64,000 nucleotides of DNA from Microbispora bryophytorum (GCF_006874465.1 NZ_VIRL01000013.1:180757-244756), one strand, 5' to 3'; shown: positions 25,796-35,151, counted from the stretch's first letter. The notes: generated by a model from the letters alone, not told the origin. Made by a program: numbers and translations.

Positions 25796-25862
25796 TTTAT
25801 AACAATGTTTTTCCATCATATCAGGGCTAAATAAATTACCGATCACTCGCATATAACATATA
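25796..25862 (-). promoter_or_regulatory. AT-rich promoter region of the dienelactone hydrolase gene
   Basis: About 65 bases are strongly AT-rich in an otherwise very GC-rich region. On the minus strand TATAAA (25796-25801) lies 36-45 bases before the possible hydrolase starts and is a good -10 candidate. No convincing -35 is seen. The rest of the stretch lies between this and the terminator of the next gene. Confidence 0.4.
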
Positions 25863-25895
25863 GGCCCGCCTCTCGATTCGCGAGAGGCGGGCCTA
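25861..25895 (-). terminator. Terminator of the SRPBCC gene
   Basis: A perfect 15-bp stem (TAGGCCCGCCTCTCG with its complement) around a five-base loop, 18 bases after the SRPBCC stop codon. An AT-rich tail follows on the minus strand. Confidence 0.85.
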
Positions 25896-25912
25896 TTACG
25901 CGTGCTGTCTGA

Positions 25913-26575
25913 TCAGATCACCGGGCCGGGCGTGTCGCGCGGCGGGATCGGGCCGGTGCCGGGGGCGGGACCCGTGCCGGGAGCCGGGGGGATCGGGCCG
26001 GTGCCGGGCGGCGGCAGCGGCGTCTCGCGCGGATACTCGGGGTTCACGGTCCGGGGCGGCATCGGCTCGCCGATGTCGTAGCCCGTGCCGGAGCCGCCGG
26101 TGCCCAGGCCGCCCTGCTGGTGCGGGCCGGGGACCTCACCGCGCCAGCCGCCGGTCTCGCCGCCGCGTGACTCGATGAACGTCTTGAAACGCTCCAGGTC
26201 GCCCTTGACGCGCATGCGGACGATCTGCAGAGCGTCCGCCGCCTTCTCCAGGAAGCCCTCGGGGTCGTACTCCATCTGCAGCGTGACCCGGGTCGTGCCG
26301 TCGTCGATCCGGTGGAAGGTGACGACGCCGGCCTGCCGCGGCGCGTCCACCGAGCGCCAGGCCACCCTCTCGTCGGGGTGCTGCTCGGTGATCTCCGCCT
26401 CGAACTCACGGCGGACGCCCGCGATCTCGACGACCCAGTCGGTGCGCGTGTCGCCGATCTGTTTGACCGACTCCACGCCCTCCATGAACTCCGGGAAGCT
26501 CTCGAACTGCGTCCACTGGTTGTACGCGGTGCGGATCGGGACATTCACATCGACTGACTGCTCGATCGAGCTCAT
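25913..26575 (-). CDS. SRPBCC (START/cyclase-like) family protein with Pro/Gly-rich tail
   Basis: A 220-residue protein. Residues 1-145 match the polyketide-cyclase/dehydrase SRPBCC fold: SIEQSVDVNVPIRTAYNQWTQFESFPEFMEGVESV, then WVVEIAGVRREFEAEITEQ and TRVTLQMEYDPEGFLEK. These proteins bind lipids or other hydrophobic ligands; no catalytic residues can be assigned. The C-terminal 75 residues are low-complexity, with GTGPIPP-type repeats, and are probably disordered. ATG at 26575 has GGAG upstream. It is probably a single-gene unit with its own terminator. Similar proteins are common in actinobacteria, often stress-related, but the function is unknown. Confidence 0.85.
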   Translation of the reverse strand: MSSIEQSVDVNVPIRTAYNQWTQFESFPEFMEGVESVKQIGDTRTDWVVEIAGVRREFEAEITEQHPDERVAWRSVDAPRQAGVVTFHRIDDGTTRVTLQMEYDPEGFLEKAADALQIVRMRVKGDLERFKTFIESRGGETGGWRGEVPGPHQQGGLGTGGSGTGYDIGEPMPPRTVNPEYPRETPLPPPGTGPIPPAPGTGPAPGTGPIPPRDTPGPVI

Positions 26576-26647
26576 GCCTTCTCCTTCTCTCGTGGGTTTC
26601 TGCACTACCGCCTGCCCCGAGACAAGGACGTAAACCCGTGCACGGCC

Positions 26648-28105
26648 TCAGCGGGAGGCCGGCCTGCGGCGCTCGCCTCCCCTGCGCGCACCGTGCCGCC
26701 CGGCCGGGCGGGCCAGCCGCGGCCGCGCCGCCCCGGACTCGTCACGAGACCGCGCGTGCCGCGCCTTCTCGCCCGACCGGCGCACCCGGCCCGCGATGAG
26801 GTCGCGCACGCCCCGCGAGACGTGGTCGTCCCGCCGCCCAGTGGGCGTGGACGGCATCTCGTCTTCCAGGGTGCGGCCCGCCGCCGCGTACCAGCCGGTG
26901 GCCACCTGCACGGCGAGCGCGGCGAACAGCAGCCCGAACGGCAGCACCCACCCGCCGCTCACCTGGTGGAGCAGGCCGAACGTGATCGGCCCGGCGCCCG
27001 CGATGAGGTATCCGGCGCTCTGTCCGAAGGCCGACAGCGCGGCGGTGCCCGCCGCCGTGCGGGTCCGCATGGCCAGCATCGCCAGCGCGAGCGGGAACGT
27101 GCCCCCGCCGACGGCCACGAGGATCGACCACGCCCACAGCGCCTGCCCGGTGAGCAGGCCCGCGAAGCCGACCGCGTACAGGACGGCGAACGCGATCACC
27201 AGCGGGCGCTGGCTGGACAGCCGGGCGGCCAGGGCGGGCACCGCCATGGAGACGGGGATCCCGAGCCCGGTGAACACGGCGAGGACCAGGCCGGCCTGAC
27301 CTGCGGTGTAGCCGTTGTCCCGCAGCAGCAGCGGCAGCCAGCCGAACATCACGTACGCGATGAGCGACTGCGAGCCGAAGTATCCGGCCACGGCCCAGGC
27401 GAGCCTGCTGCGCAGGAGACCCTCGGCTCCGGCCCTCGCGGATGTGTCGCGCCGCTCCGGCTCACCGCGCCTGAGCGCGAGCCACGGAATCGCGGCGACG
27501 GCGGCCAGGACCGCCCACACCCCGAGTGCCACGTGCCAGTTGCCTCCCGCGGCCTGCTGCACGGGAACGGTCGCGGCGGCGGCGACCATCGTCCCGGCCG
27601 CGAGGGCCGTCGAGTAGACGGTGGTCATCGCACCCGCACGCCGCGGGAAGTGCCTCTTGATCAGCGCGGGGATGACGACGTTGCCCACCGCGCCACCCGC
27701 CAGCGCCACCGTGCTGGCCGCCATGAACGGCACGGCCGAGTCGACGAGGGAGCGCACGGCCTGTCCCGCCGCGAGCAGGAGGATCGCGGCCAGCAGCAGC
27801 CGCTGCTCCCCCAGCCTGCGGGACATGACCGGCGTCAGGGCGCCGAACACCGCGAAGCTCATCACCGGCAGCGTGGTGAGGAGCCCCGTCATCGCTCCCG
27901 ACAGGCCCAGGCCCGCGCTCACCTGGTCGAGGACGGTCCCCACGCTGGTCACCGCGGTGCGCAGGTTCAGAGCGGCGAGGGCGATACCCCCGGCGATCAG
28001 CCACGCCATCGATCCGCGCCGTGCTCCCCACGGTGCTCCCCATGGTGTTCGCAGCACGCCCCTCCGCGTCACGACGGCACTCATCGCCGCAACATCTCCC
28101 CTCAT
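26648..28105 (-). CDS. MFS transporter, CynX/NimT-like
   Basis: A 485-residue major facilitator with 12 hydrophobic segments. The block LAALNLRTAVTSVGTVLDQV, early in TM1, is typical of the CynX/NimT (cyanate/nitroimidazole) group, and RRLGEQRLLLAA matches the TM2-3 loop. The last 80 residues or so form an unusually long, Arg-rich cytoplasmic tail. Possible starts are ATG at 28105 and ATG at 28084. Substrate unknown. It ends 72 bases before the SRPBCC start on the same strand. Confidence 0.88.
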   Translation of the reverse strand: MRGDVAAMSAVVTRRGVLRTPWGAPWGARRGSMAWLIAGGIALAALNLRTAVTSVGTVLDQVSAGLGLSGAMTGLLTTLPVMSFAVFGALTPVMSRRLGEQRLLLAAILLLAAGQAVRSLVDSAVPFMAASTVALAGGAVGNVVIPALIKRHFPRRAGAMTTVYSTALAAGTMVAAAATVPVQQAAGGNWHVALGVWAVLAAVAAIPWLALRRGEPERRDTSARAGAEGLLRSRLAWAVAGYFGSQSLIAYVMFGWLPLLLRDNGYTAGQAGLVLAVFTGLGIPVSMAVPALAARLSSQRPLVIAFAVLYAVGFAGLLTGQALWAWSILVAVGGGTFPLALAMLAMRTRTAAGTAALSAFGQSAGYLIAGAGPITFGLLHQVSGGWVLPFGLLFAALAVQVATGWYAAAGRTLEDEMPSTPTGRRDDHVSRGVRDLIAGRVRRSGEKARHARSRDESGAARPRLARPAGRHGARRGGERRRPASR

Positions 28106-28170
28106 CCGGTCATCCTACGATTGGCACCATACCAAAGCCCTCATCGCTCTTATTTGTTCCAGCTGCGGAG

Positions 28171-28210
28171 AAGTCGGTTACGAACGCCGAAAGTCGGTTA
28201 CGAACGCCGG
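28171..28210. repeat. Tandem 20-bp duplication across a stop codon
   Basis: Two adjacent 20-base copies, differing at one position, cover 28171-28190 and 28191-28210. The stop codon of the membrane protein at 28198 lies in the second copy; the first is just downstream. Confidence 0.9.
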
Positions 28211-28584
28211 ACGCCGCGGAGCAGCCACAGGAGGCCGATCACGGGAAGCGCGAGCGGCACGAAGCCATACCCGCTGCCGTACCCCGACCACACGGTGGCC
28301 TCCGGAAACGCGGCGGAGTCCGCCAGGCTCAGGGTGCCCACGACCAGCACCCCGGCCAGCTCGACCAGGCAGGCGGCGACCGCGACCCGCCGGGCGTTCC
28401 GGGCCAGCGCCACCGTGAGCACGATGTAGACCACTCCGGCGAACGCCGACAGCGCGTACGCCAGCGGCGCCTCGGCGAACCTCGTGGCGATCTGCACGGC
28501 GGCGCGGGAGGTCGCGGCCAGCGCGAAGATCCCGTAGACGGCCACGAGCACGCGTCCCGGCCCCGTGCCGGAGGGGGCGCTCAT
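28198..28584 (-). CDS. Small membrane protein of unknown function
   Basis: A 128-residue protein with about four hydrophobic segments (VLVAVYGIFALAATSRAAVQI, YALSAFAGVVYIVLTVALA, VAVAACLVELAGVLVVGTLSLA, VPLALPVIGLLWLLRGV). I recognise it as a conserved actinobacterial integral membrane protein, but no function is known. ATG at 28584 overlaps the upstream gene's stop (ATGA). The C-terminus ends in the 20-bp tandem repeat. It forms a two-gene unit with 28581-28934. Confidence 0.75.
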   Translation of the reverse strand: MSAPSGTGPGRVLVAVYGIFALAATSRAAVQIATRFAEAPLAYALSAFAGVVYIVLTVALARNARRVAVAACLVELAGVLVVGTLSLADSAAFPEATVWSGYGSGYGFVPLALPVIGLLWLLRGVRRS

Positions 28585-28934
28585 GCGCCCGCGTTCCAAA
28601 GCTGCAGCAGCCGCCCGGTCATGACGGCCACGGTGAAGGCGGCGACGGCGATGACCCCCGGGCCCCAGCGCGTACGCTCCGCCCGGCCCCACCACATGGC
28701 CGCGGGAGGGATCACCACGGTGCCCGCCAGGTAGCCGATGAAGGTCGCCTTCTCCGCCACGTGGCCGAGCCCGGCGAGCGCGAAGCCCGCCTGCGCGAGC
28801 ACGGCGAGCTCCAGCAGGCCCAGCCCGGCCAGCAGCACCGGCCCCATCGGCCGGTCCCGTACGGCGGTGACGACGCCGACAAGCGCCAGCAGCAGGCCGG
28901 CGCCGATCAGCCAGCCCGAGTAGGCGCCGTTCAT
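28581..28934 (-). CDS. Small membrane protein of unknown function, partner of the next gene
   Basis: A 117-residue protein starting at ATG 28934 (MNGAYSGWLIGAGLLLALVG). It has four predicted hydrophobic segments and the block AEKATFIGYLAGTVVIPPAAMWWGRAERTRWGPGVIAVA. It is translationally coupled to the 128-residue membrane protein. The pair probably functions together in the membrane, but its role is unknown. The longer open frame upstream of 28934 is GC-rich repeat sequence and is not included. Confidence 0.75.
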   Translation of the reverse strand: MNGAYSGWLIGAGLLLALVGVVTAVRDRPMGPVLLAGLGLLELAVLAQAGFALAGLGHVAEKATFIGYLAGTVVIPPAAMWWGRAERTRWGPGVIAVAAFTVAVMTGRLLQLWNAGA

Positions 28935-28991
28935 GCCGTGCTCAGGGCGGAGATCGCAGACATGGCCAGTAGGGTATCGGCCCGTACACCC

Positions 28992-29080
28992 GCCCTGCCG
29001 CACGCCCTCCCAGCGCTGCCGCACCGCCTCCCAGAGCCCTGCCGGACGCCCTCCCCGCCCTGCCGCACGGCCTCCTAGCG
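28992..29080. repeat. Degenerate GC-rich tandem repeat between two genes
   Basis: Roughly four copies of a 21-23 base unit (core CCTGCCGCACGCCCTCCC with substitutions) lie between the membrane-protein pair and the stop codon of the carboxylate-amine ligase gene. The units do not form a clean hairpin. Confidence 0.6.
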
Positions 29081-30169
29081 CTGCCGGGTCTCCGCGAGCA
29101 GCAGGTCGACCGCGTCCTGCGACTTCCCGTTGACCGCGTACGCCCCCCGCTGGCGCGAGGCGGAGCTGCCCCGGCGCAGCGCCGCGTCGGCAAGCTCCGA
29201 AACGATCTCCCAGTCGCCGAGCTCCTCCAGGGTCGGCCGCAGTTCCTCCAGCATCCCGGTGATGAGCCGTGGCGCCGGCTCGGGCCTGCTCGTCACCGGC
29301 GACAGCAGGTCGCCCTCCAGCCCGTCGCGGGCCGCCCGCCAGTTGGCCGCCCGCAGCAGCGCCAGGCGCTGCTCGCCGACCGGCGGTTCGCCCCGCTCCA
29401 CGGCCTGCGTCTCCCTCGTCATGAGGGCGCGGAAGAGACCGGCGAGCAGCACCACGTCGTCCGCGAGCGGGCAGGAGTCGCAGATGCGCATCTCCACCGT
29501 CGGCACGTGGGCGCTCAGCCGCAGGTCGAAGTAGACCATGCCCCGGTCTTCGATGACGCCGGAGGCCACCAGGTCCTCGGCCGTCCTGTCATACTCGGCG
29601 GCGTCGGCGAACGGGCCGAGCGGGCCCGCCGTCGGCCAGCGCTGCCAGGTCAGTGCCCGGCTGCTGGCATACCCGCTGTCCTCGTCCATCCAGTAGGGCG
29701 AGCTGGCGCTGAGCGCGAGCAGCGGGGGGAGCCATGCCTCCACGCGCTGGGCGGCGAGCACCGCCACGTCCCTGTCGTCGATCTCCACATGCACCTGCGC
29801 CCCGCAGATGAGCTGTTCGTGGGCGAGGAACCGGTAGGACTCCGACAGGTACTCGTAGCGCTCCCCCGGCGTGAACGTGTAGCCCTCGATGCCGGTGATC
29901 GGGGTCGTGCCGGAGGCGATCACGCCCACCCCCAGCGGCTCACCGGCCGACACGAGCGCCTGGCGCAGCCGCACGATCTCGGTCCGCACGTCGCCCAGGT
30001 CCTCCATCGGGGTGCTGTTGGTCTCCACCACCGAGCGCTGCAGTTCGGCCGAGAACCCCTCGTCCGGCAGCCGCTCCAGCATCGACTCCGCCAGCGGCGT
30101 CAGCCGCCGGGTCTCGAGATCGACGACAAGGAACTCCTCTTCGATGCCGACAGGCCGCTTCTTCGTCAT
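29075..30169 (-). CDS. Carboxylate-amine ligase of the YbdK/GCS2 family
   Basis: A 364-residue protein of the glutamate-cysteine ligase type 2 superfamily. Hallmarks are GIEEEFLVVDLETRRLTP at the N-terminus, VVETNSTPMEDL, then CGAQVHVEI, and TVEMRICDSCPLADDVVLLAGLFRALM. E. coli YbdK has weak glutamate-cysteine ligase activity in vitro. Actinobacteria use mycothiol rather than glutathione, so another amide-forming reaction is likely. The gene diverges from the DyP peroxidase across about 205 bases, which invites but does not prove a redox link. Confidence 0.9.
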   Translation of the reverse strand: MTKKRPVGIEEEFLVVDLETRRLTPLAESMLERLPDEGFSAELQRSVVETNSTPMEDLGDVRTEIVRLRQALVSAGEPLGVGVIASGTTPITGIEGYTFTPGERYEYLSESYRFLAHEQLICGAQVHVEIDDRDVAVLAAQRVEAWLPPLLALSASSPYWMDEDSGYASSRALTWQRWPTAGPLGPFADAAEYDRTAEDLVASGVIEDRGMVYFDLRLSAHVPTVEMRICDSCPLADDVVLLAGLFRALMTRETQAVERGEPPVGEQRLALLRAANWRAARDGLEGDLLSPVTSRPEPAPRLITGMLEELRPTLEELGDWEIVSELADAALRRGSSASRQRGAYAVNGKSQDAVDLLLAETRQR

Positions 30170-30374
30170 GACCGATCACTACCCCGGTGGTGCGGAATAG
30201 GCCTGACCTGGCCGATCACGCATGGATCGATGCCGGCGCCCGCCTGCGGGCCGAGGACGCCCCGGTGGGCATCCGGCGTCGCCGCCGATTTCCCCTGTAC
30301 GCGGCACATTTTCCGTGAATGATGGCTCTTATCGGGTGGGGGCCCGACATTTCCACTACGGGGAAGGATTCGAC

Positions 30375-31760
30375 ATGCCGGTCGACCTGTCCAACGGCAA
30401 ACCGCTCGCGTGGGATTCGGCGAAACTCGACGCCGACACCAAGGCCATGCTCGACAACCTGCAGCCGAACATCCTGCAGGCGCACGTCCGGGAAAGCATG
30501 TCCCTGCTCCTCGTGCATTTCGGCGACGGCCCGGACGGCAGGCGCTTCCTGCGCTCCCTCGTGCCGCTCATGAAATCGGCCAGGAAGCACCTGGAGGAGG
30601 TCCGCGACTTCAACCGTACGAAGAAATCCGGCACGCCGTACGTGGGCGTCGGTATCAGCAAAATCGGCTATCTCAAAGTGGGCCACTCGCCCACCCGATT
30701 CACCGACAACGCGTTCAAGTCGGGGATGAAGCGGCGCAAGGACACGTTGAGCGACCCGGCGGTGGGCGCCTGGGAGAAGCACTACCAGGAGGAGATCCAC
30801 GCGATCGTGCTGATCGGCGATGCCAGGCCCGAACCGGTCGCCGCCACCCGCGAGCGCGTCCTCGCGCTGCTGCCGAAGACCGCGAAGATCGTCGGCGAGG
30901 AGAAGGGCGAGGGCCTGCGCGACGCCCAGGGCCGGGGCATCGAGCACTTCGGCTACGTGGACGGCCGCAGCCAGCCGCTGTTCCTCGCCGACCAGGTGGC
31001 CGCCGAGTCCGGCACCAACTGGAACCCCTTCTTCCCGCTGAGCCACGTGCTCGTCCCCGACCCCCTCGCTCCCCACCCGAGCCGGCACTTCGGCAGCTAT
31101 CTCGTCCTGCGCAAGCTGGAACAGAACGTCCGCGCGTTCCGCGAGGCCGAGGAGGCCCTCGCCGACGCGCTCGGCCTGAAGGGAGACGACCGGCCGCTCG
31201 CGGGCGCGATGCTGGTGGGCCGGTTCCGCAACGGCACCCCACTGCGGCTGCACGGCAAGCCGAGCTCCGAGGGCCATCCGGTGCAGAACGACTTCAGCTA
31301 CCGCGACGACCCCGGGGCCAAGTGCCCGGTCGGCGCGCACATCCGCAAGGCCAACCCCCGCGACTCGCGGGACGGCGGCCTGGAGCGCGCGCTCGGCGTC
31401 ATGATGGCCCGGCGCGGCCAGACGTACGGCGGGCGCACCGACAGGCCGTGGGACGACGCGCCCGCGACGACCCGGCCGACCGGCGGGGTGGGCCTGCTGT
31501 TCATGGCGTTCAACTCCAGCCTGCAGAGCCAGTTCGAGTTCACCCAGCAGACCTGGGCCGACAACCCCGATTTCCCGGCCGGGGGCACCGGTCACGACCC
31601 CGTGATCGGCCAGGGCAAGCGGGACGTCAAGGTGCGGTACCCGAAGGCGTGGGACAGCACGAAACTCAGCGCTCCCCAGCCTCAGGTCCCCCAGACCGTG
31701 ACCATGAAGGGCGGCGAGTACTTCTTCATGCCGTCGCTCGCCTATCTCAAGAGCCTGTGA
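30375..31760 (+). CDS. DyP-type haem peroxidase, fungal-like class
   Basis: A 461-residue dye-decolourising peroxidase. The distal motif is GYVDG (193-197, catalytic Asp196) in EHFGYVDGRSQP, and the proximal haem ligand is His322 in GAHIRKANPR. The length, the GYVDG variant in place of GFRDG and the extended insertions resemble the fungal-like (class D/V) group rather than the TAT-exported EfeB group. No signal peptide is visible, so it should be cytoplasmic or encapsulated; no encapsulin gene is present. ATG at 30375 has AAGGA upstream. It converges with the GH16-like gene. Confidence 0.92.
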   Translation: MPVDLSNGKPLAWDSAKLDADTKAMLDNLQPNILQAHVRESMSLLLVHFGDGPDGRRFLRSLVPLMKSARKHLEEVRDFNRTKKSGTPYVGVGISKIGYLKVGHSPTRFTDNAFKSGMKRRKDTLSDPAVGAWEKHYQEEIHAIVLIGDARPEPVAATRERVLALLPKTAKIVGEEKGEGLRDAQGRGIEHFGYVDGRSQPLFLADQVAAESGTNWNPFFPLSHVLVPDPLAPHPSRHFGSYLVLRKLEQNVRAFREAEEALADALGLKGDDRPLAGAMLVGRFRNGTPLRLHGKPSSEGHPVQNDFSYRDDPGAKCPVGAHIRKANPRDSRDGGLERALGVMMARRGQTYGGRTDRPWDDAPATTRPTGGVGLLFMAFNSSLQSQFEFTQQTWADNPDFPAGGTGHDPVIGQGKRDVKVRYPKAWDSTKLSAPQPQVPQTVTMKGGEYFFMPSLAYLKSL

Positions 31761-31767
31761 CCCCGCG

Positions 31768-32403
31768 TCAGGCGCGGGAGCGGCCGACGTAGACGTTGCG
31801 GGCGCGGTAGTACGTGGCGACGCTCGGGCCCGGCGAGCCGGACGAGCCCTCCATCTGCAGGTTGATGATCAGCCACATCGGCTTGCCGACGAAGCCACGG
31901 GCGTGGTGGACGGCCTTCCACTGGCCGTCGACGTAGTAGTGGATGTCCACGTCCGTGGCGCTCACCTTCGTGATCCACGCCCGGTAGTTGTGCCAGGAAC
32001 CGGGCGACGACACGCCCACGATCGTGCTGTCCACGTCGGACGAGGTCCGGAACGTGTTGAACCAGTTGCGGCTGTCGCCCTTGAACTCCAGGATGTCGCT
32101 CTCCGGCGGCCAGCTGTTCACTCCGGTGAGCCAGAACGCCGGCCAGGTCCCCCGGGACGACGGCGCCTGGAAGTCTCCCTTGACCTCCCAGTTGGGGAAC
32201 TGGTCGTTCACCACGACCTGGTCCCGGGCGTGAATCGCGCCGGAGTGGTAGTGGATCGCCCACTCCGACTCCAACGCGGAGTAGCCGGCGAACGAGCCGG
32301 TGTCGACGACCGTCTCCCACGCCGCCGCGTGCGCCGAGGCGGGGGTCGTGATGGTCGATCCCACCACGGCGGCCGCGAGGAGGAGGGCACTGTGACGTCT
32401 CAC
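31768..32403 (-). CDS. Secreted GH16-like beta-glucanase family protein
   Basis: About 211 residues with an N-terminal signal peptide (SALLLAAAVVGSTITTPASAHA). The mature part has a concanavalin-like fold with GTWPAFWLTG and PPESDILEF, where Glu101, Asp103 and Glu106 fit the GH16 catalytic pattern E-x-D-x-x-E. A later block (WHNYRAWITKVSATDVDIHYYVDG) also matches GH16. The protein is short, and its polysaccharide substrate (beta-glucan, agar or alginate-like) cannot be assigned. GTG at 32403 is chosen because it directly precedes the signal peptide, although no good ribosome binding site is visible. Confidence 0.78.
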   Translation of the reverse strand: MRRHSALLLAAAVVGSTITTPASAHAAAWETVVDTGSFAGYSALESEWAIHYHSGAIHARDQVVVNDQFPNWEVKGDFQAPSSRGTWPAFWLTGVNSWPPESDILEFKGDSRNWFNTFRTSSDVDSTIVGVSSPGSWHNYRAWITKVSATDVDIHYYVDGQWKAVHHARGFVGKPMWLIINLQMEGSSGSPGPSVATYYRARNVYVGRSRA

Positions 32404-32545
32404 GCCGGAAGGGTCGGCCGACGGCCGGAGGTGAGTCAACGACCGCGGCGCGGCGCCGGGCGCAACCGCGGGTCATGCGGGAGACACGCGTGAAAGTTCC
32501 GGTGTCCGGGGTGTTCACGAGAGGGCGTGACCTCTGGCAACCCCG

Positions 32546-33211
32546 TCACGCGCCGTCAGCGGCATCGCGCCCGCCGACCACGGTCCGTTTCGCATAGCCG
32601 TACAGGAAGGTCGAAACCCCTGCGGCGACCATCTCCCGGAGCGCGTTCTCGTTGTGCAGGTCCGCCCGGTCGGTGAGGTTGTCGGCGGAGATGAGCAGCA
32701 TCAGGTGCCCGGCCGCGCGAGCGGGATCGTCGATGGTGAGGACGCCGCGCTCGGCGATTCGGCGCAGGCGTTCGGCCAGTTCGCACCGGGTACGGCCGGG
32801 GCCGGTCTGCTGCCAGAGCTGGAGCGCGGCAGGCGGGATGTGCTCGATCTCGGCGTTGATCTGGCGGATGAGCGCGAAGTGCGGGGCCAGGTCGGAGGTC
32901 AGCACGCCGAGCCAGGCCAGTCCAAAGTCGATCAGGTCGCTCTCGAGATCAATGATCTTGGTCAGATGGCGGTCGATGATGTCGACCATCGTGTCCGCGA
33001 CCCGCTGCGTGCTCTCCTGCATCACCGCCTGGAACAACTCGGCCTTGTCAGTGAAGTGGTTGTAGATGGTGCGATTGGACACCCCCGCCTCGGCGGCGAT
33101 CGCGTCCAGCCCGGCGCGTGTGTAGCCGTCGCGGGCGAACAGGGTCAGCGCCCCGGCCGTGATCGCCCGGCGCTTGTCCGGCTGGCCGACCGGCTTCTTT
33201 CTCTCGGTCAC
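32546..33211 (-). CDS. TetR-family transcriptional regulator
   Basis: A 221-residue regulator with a TetR helix-turn-helix (ALTLFARDGYTRAGLDAIAAEAGVSNRTIYNHFTDKAELF). The C-terminal ligand domain is variable and resembles the AefR-like type. It diverges from the FMN reductase operon, and repeated operator-like sites fill the gap between them. It is probably a repressor of that operon and of itself, responding to an unknown small molecule. Confidence 0.92.
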   Translation of the reverse strand: MTERKKPVGQPDKRRAITAGALTLFARDGYTRAGLDAIAAEAGVSNRTIYNHFTDKAELFQAVMQESTQRVADTMVDIIDRHLTKIIDLESDLIDFGLAWLGVLTSDLAPHFALIRQINAEIEHIPPAALQLWQQTGPGRTRCELAERLRRIAERGVLTIDDPARAAGHLMLLISADNLTDRADLHNENALREMVAAGVSTFLYGYAKRTVVGGRDAADGA

Positions 33212-33253
33212 GCCTCCGAGGCTAGTCGATTACATCGGCACTTGCATTTGCTA

Positions 33254-33289
33254 CACCGATCGACGTAATATTTGCACCGATCGTTGCAA
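33254..33289. promoter_or_regulatory. Twin operator for the TetR regulator
   Basis: CACCGATCG occurs at 33254-33262 and 33275-33283, exactly 21 bases apart, placing both on one face of the DNA. The second is inside an 18-base palindrome, TTGCACCGATCGTTGCAA, with eight of nine pairs matching. It sits 22 bases before the FMN reductase start and 60 bases before the TetR start. Confidence 0.7.
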
Positions 33290-33310
33290 TCTTCCACTGA
33301 GGAGACATCA

Positions 33311-33894
<584 letters not shown>

Positions 33895-33898
<4 letters not shown>

Positions 33899-35016
33899 CC
33901 TCCTTGATGACCGAGACCACGCTCGACGACCTCGCCGACGCGATCGCCGCCGGCGCGGTCGTCGCCGGACTCGGCGAGTCCACCAGATTCGCTCACGAGA
34001 TCTTCAAGGTGCGTGACCGGCTCTTCCGCCGCCTCGTCCGCAGGCACGGCTTCCGTGCGCTGGCCGTACAGGACGACGCCTCCGTAGGAGCCACCCTCGA
34101 CGCGTACGTCACCGGCGGCGCGGGCACGGCGCGATCCGCCCTGGCCAGCGCCTGGCGGCCCTGGCGCACCGTCGAGATGGCCGCGGCTCTGGAGTGGATC
34201 CGCGCCTTCAACCAGGACCACCCGGACGACCCCGTCCGGATCTTCGGGATCAAGCCCGCCCAAGCCCGGCCCGCCGACTACGACGCCGTTCTGGATCACG
34301 TTCGCCGTGCCGCCCCGCACCGGCTGGCGGAACTGACCGCCCACCTGGAGCCGATCCGTACCGCACACGAGATCGACGAGCACGTGCAGCGGGCCAGAGG
34401 CCTGCACCCGGGCCGTCCTTTCGCCGAACACGCCCGCCACGCACTCGCGATCGTCGAGCAGCTGCCCGGCGACGTCGTCCTGGAGCGCATGCGCCTCATC
34501 GCCGACTTCCACCAGCGCAGCGTCGCCGGACGCGGCGACTATACCGGCGACGCCCGGACCTGGGCCGATGCGATCACCGGCCACCAACACCGGACCGGCC
34601 GCCGCGTGGCCTACTGGGACGGCATCGCGCACACCTCGGCGGCTCCGGCGACCCTGGGCCTGGCGCCGCAACGCGGCGCCCAGCCCACGGTCGGCAGCGT
34701 GCTGCGCGACCACTACGGCACCCGCTACGTCTCCGCGGCGATCGGCTTCCACCACGGCGACCTCGGTGCCCACACCGTCCCGGAACCGGCCTCCGACTGG
34801 CTCGACGCCCGCCTCGGCGCCACCGGCCGGCCCGCCCACTGGCTCGACCTGCGTGACGGCGGATGGGAGGGGCCGATGAAAGCCCGCGTCATCAGCGGCG
34901 TTTACGACCCCGCCAGGGACGCGGCCGAACACCTCGCCGTCGTCTCCCTGCCCGACGCGTTCGACGTGCTCGTCCACCTGCGCCACGTCACCCCCGTGCA
35001 GGGGCTGACGGCGTAG
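33895..35016 (+). CDS. Erythromycin-esterase-like protein with altered active site
   Basis: A 373-residue protein of the EreA/EreB/EreC superfamily. The start VVAGLGESTRFAHEIFKVRDRLFRRLVRRHGFRAL follows the family block that usually reads GE-x-T-H, but the conserved His is Arg31 here; a His occurs three residues later (His34). The second site, normally W-A-H-N-x-H, reads YWDGIAHTS and keeps only one His (His246). It may be inactive on macrolides or use a changed mechanism. The ATG overlaps the FMN reductase stop codon (ATGA). Calling it a resistance gene would be unsafe. Confidence 0.82.
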
Positions 35017-35151
35017 AGGTGCGGACCCACACAGAGGTGACGCACACCACACGATCACGCCGTCACAGGATCCACGGGAGCGGGATCGTCGTGGACAGGG
35101 CAGCGACGCCCGCCACACATCACCTGCATGGAACGGAAAGGAACCCATCCC

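Noticed and set aside
28992..29080. Possible CRISPR array
   Set aside because: The units are degenerate, directly adjacent without unique spacers, and no cas genes are present.
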